DNA from: Burkholderia sp. Ac-20365
GTDB taxonomy: Bacteria > Pseudomonadota > Gammaproteobacteria > Burkholderiales > Burkholderiaceae
Direction of reading: 5' to 3'
DNA: 64,000 bases
Assembly: GCF_017104715.1 (NCBI RefSeq)
Contig: NZ_JAAGPI010000034.1
Location: 36,154-100,153 of the forward strand
A program made the position numbers and the translations under genes. The notes beneath the pieces are model-generated. The model saw only the letters and a program-made list of their open reading frames with translations, had not been told where the DNA came from and did not search any database. Below are positions 62,014 through 64,000 of this stretch, piece after piece; the stretch's first letter is position 1; each line of letters opens with the position of its first letter.

Positions 62014-63729
62014 TCACTCACTGGAGACACGCATATCCAACGCGTCGCGCACCGCTGCGATGACGCGGTCCCAATCACCCAGCGATGGTTGTCTGAACAG
62101 TAACGCACTCGGGTACCACGGGCTGTCGTTGCGATCGAGCAGCCAGCGCCAGCAAGTGTCGAAGCGATTCATTATCCAGACCGGCCTACCCAATGCGCCA
62201 GCCAGATGAGCGACGGCGGTATCGACGGTGATTACCAGATCGAGATTGCTTACGAACGCAGCTGTATCAGCGAAGTCCGCGAATTCATCGGTGTAGTCAG
62301 TGATGCGTTCGACGAATTCAGGGTTCGTGATCAACTGCTGTGCTGCCTCGCCCTTTTGCAAGCTATAGAAGCGCACGTTTGGAACATCGACGAACGGCGC
62401 AAGCATGTCGAGTGCGATCGAGCGCCGACCATCTGTCTTTCTTAACTCCGCGACATGCGGACGCTTACCGCCGGCCCACACGAGCCCAACCTTCAACGCG
62501 TGCCCCGCGTGTTGATCGAGCCGCTCCGCCCATTGCTTCGAAGCTGCCTCGTCAGCAAGGAGATACGGCACCGTCGCAGGTATGTTGTCCGCATTCGTTT
62601 TGAAGGCGAGCGGCAGACTGAGCAGCGGCGCATGGCAATCGAACGATGGCAATGATTGGCCTTGCTCAACGAGGTGGGTAACGCCTTCGAGGCTCTGCAG
62701 CAGTCGCATCAGTTCCTGCGGTACTTCGAGGATCACCTTCGCGCCCATTGCCGCCACGAGCGGAGCATAACGACAGAATTGCAATGTATCGCCAAGTCCC
62801 TGCTCAGCGTGCAGGAGAATGGTCTTGCCTTCGAGCGGGAACTGACCCTGCCATAACGGCTGCGCGAAGTTGCGCTCCGCTGCTGCCATCCGGTGACGCC
62901 GCCATCGCCATTCATACTCGCGCCACCCTTCGTCGAAACGGCCCATTTGCAGCAGGCAGAGCGCGCGATTCCAGTGCGCCTCCGCGAGGTCCGGATCTAG
63001 TGAAAGCGCTCGATCGTAAGAATCCAGCGCTTGCTCGTGCTCGCTCAGGTCGATCTGGGTGAGACCAAGATTGCTCCATGCATCGACAAAGGAAGGCGCC
63101 AGTTCGAGTGCCTTCATATAGTTCTCTCGTGCGTCGAGCGGACGATTCAGGTCGCTCAACGCATTTGCGCGATTGCTCCACGCCTCGACATAGCCCGATT
63201 GCAGTGCGATCGCCTGATCGCAACTTGCCACTGCATCGTCTGGGCGGTTCAGATCGCGCAGTACGCACGCGCGATTGTTCCATGCCTGCGCGAGCGCAGG
63301 CTTTACGGCAATCGACTTTTCAAAAGCGGCGAGTGCTTCAGCGGGCCGATCGAGTCCGGCGAGCGCATTGCCGCGATTGTTCAGCGCGTCGGCAAACCCG
63401 GGCTGCAATACGAGCGCGCGATCCGCGCTCGCCAGGCCTTCGCCGAAGCGACGCCGCGCGTTGTATGCATAGGCGAGGTTCGAATGAAGCGGTGCCTGCA
63501 TGCCGTTGATCGCAATGGCCTTCTTCAGCAGTTCGATGCCATCGTCGAGACGGCCGGCCTGTAACGCCAGCGCCCCTAGTAACTGTGTCGCGTCGAAGTG
63601 TTTGGGACGCAATGCGAGAATCTCGCGATAAAGCTCCTCCGCTTCCGCATACGCGCCGTTCTGCTGCATCGCGATAGCCTGATGCAGCATCGCGTCGATT
63701 TTCCGTTGTTGAATCTGTAATTTACTCAT
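62014..63729 (-). CDS. TPR protein with GT9-like C-terminal domain
   Basis: A 571-residue protein. Residues about 10-280 are eight or so TPR units of the type ALAAFEKSIAVKPALAQAWN (A-W-N-N-R pattern). The C-terminal half resembles glycosyltransferase family 9/heptosyltransferase: LHAEQGLGDTLQFCRYAPLV, VGLVWAGGKRPH, FYSLQKGEAAQQL and DLVITVDTAVAHLAGALGRP. Common in Burkholderia, usually near surface glycan or flagellar loci, with uncertain activity. Its position between the vgrG island and an IS30 element says little about role. Confidence 0.88.
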   Translation of the reverse strand: MSKLQIQQRKIDAMLHQAIAMQQNGAYAEAEELYREILALRPKHFDATQLLGALALQAGRLDDGIELLKKAIAINGMQAPLHSNLAYAYNARRRFGEGLASADRALVLQPGFADALNNRGNALAGLDRPAEALAAFEKSIAVKPALAQAWNNRACVLRDLNRPDDAVASCDQAIALQSGYVEAWSNRANALSDLNRPLDARENYMKALELAPSFVDAWSNLGLTQIDLSEHEQALDSYDRALSLDPDLAEAHWNRALCLLQMGRFDEGWREYEWRWRRHRMAAAERNFAQPLWQGQFPLEGKTILLHAEQGLGDTLQFCRYAPLVAAMGAKVILEVPQELMRLLQSLEGVTHLVEQGQSLPSFDCHAPLLSLPLAFKTNADNIPATVPYLLADEAASKQWAERLDQHAGHALKVGLVWAGGKRPHVAELRKTDGRRSIALDMLAPFVDVPNVRFYSLQKGEAAQQLITNPEFVERITDYTDEFADFADTAAFVSNLDLVITVDTAVAHLAGALGRPVWIMNRFDTCWRWLLDRNDSPWYPSALLFRQPSLGDWDRVIAAVRDALDMRVSSE

Positions 63730-63869
63730 GAGCTACGCGGTGGCGGAATCTTGACGACCGTGAGAACGGTCGAAACGTGAATGGCAAGCGGCGTCAATTA
63801 TCCTGGAAATCTCGGGACCGAAGTAGCGAATGCGAAGCAGTGTACCCAGTCAGATGTGCAAGCCTTTTA

Positions 63870-64000
63870 GGCTGGGCGGTCTCAAGATGCAAGCGCAACA
63901 CTTCCGGTTAGGATATGTTGCATGGGAAAGAACTATAAACAGCTGAGCGCCGAAGAGCGCGGTGTGATCTTTGCAATGAAGTTTGAGGACAAGAGCACAC
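63870..64000 (+). mobile_element. Left end of an IS30-family insertion sequence (cut by window edge)
   Basis: Includes the transposase start and a GCGCAACACTTCC stretch upstream, which resembles the CGCAACA part of IS30-type terminal repeats. The exact left terminus cannot be fixed without the right end; the start given is approximate. Confidence 0.55.
63922..64000 (+). CDS. IS30-family transposase, N-terminus only
   Basis: Twenty-six residues before the window ends: MGKNYKQLSAEERGVIFAMK then FEDKST. The Y-x-x-L-S-x-E-E-R-x-x-I pattern is the N-terminal HTH of IS30 transposases. The reading frame is open to the edge, so completeness cannot be judged. Confidence 0.85.
   Translation, partial: MGKNYKQLSAEERGVIFAMKFEDKST

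Noticed and set aside
1..64000. CRISPR arrays, tRNA/rRNA genes, phage integration sites
   Set aside because: No regularly spaced repeats, no cloverleaf-like or rRNA-like sequence noticed while reading; a tRNA scan would settle this.

Overview
The window is high-GC DNA with gene content typical of Burkholderiaceae, most likely Paraburkholderia or Caballeronia. This rests on the two Burkholderia-type porins, the many LysR/MFS/SDR catabolic modules, the very large kinase-like/ATPase/histidine-kinase hybrids and the VgrG-effector island. No ribosomal, tRNA or core housekeeping genes were seen, so a secondary replicon or accessory region is likely; this is inference.

Left part (1-16.9 kb). A five-gene plus-strand block reads hyuA (cut by the window edge), hyuB, an Old Yellow Enzyme ene-reductase, a second hyuA and a second hyuB, and ends in a strong terminator. 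Next come a NemR-like TetR repressor and a DJ-1/Hsp31-like protein, each preceded by the same 23-bp operator. After small envelope genes (one RcnB-like) follows the formaldehyde module frmR-frmA with a textbook FrmR operator. Then come a 2-oxoglutarate oxygenase of the BesD/HalD type plus an orphan basic-amino-acid binding protein, divergent from a GcvA-type LysR regulator.

Centre-left (17.1-38.3 kb). Four consecutive envelope genes (OmpA-like lipoprotein, 5-TM protein, VWA-like secreted protein, CAP-domain lipoprotein) form a compact locus that I cannot assign to a described system; it is the best candidate here for something new. It is followed by a LysR-controlled SDR/SDR/LLM cluster and a three-gene cluster of membrane cytochrome-like protein, DUF2231 protein and a sorbosone-dehydrogenase-like lipoprotein. 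After these come an AT-richer quinol-monooxygenase gene, an epoxide-hydrolase-like gene, an MFS pump and a porin. A plus-strand run of hydrolase, AEC transporter, SDR, Tat-signal haloacid dehalogenase and SDR closes the section. The last SDR is a close copy of one 13 kb away in opposite orientation.

Centre-right (38.4-53.7 kb). Two paralogous 1,830-residue signalling proteins point outward-in around an MFS transporter, a porin and two response regulators (one FixJ/LuxR type, one receiver only). Both kinase-like domains lack the beta-3 lysine and the DFG aspartate, so the output is probably through the C-terminal histidine kinase.

Right part (54-64 kb). An orphan type VI secretion island on the minus strand encodes VgrG, a DUF4123 adaptor, a DUF3304 immunity-like lipoprotein, a Tle1-like phospholipase, a GH19-type muramidase/chitinase that appears N-terminally truncated, and a periplasmic immunity candidate. 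It is followed by a TPR/glycosyltransferase-like protein and the beginning of an IS30-family transposase at the right edge.
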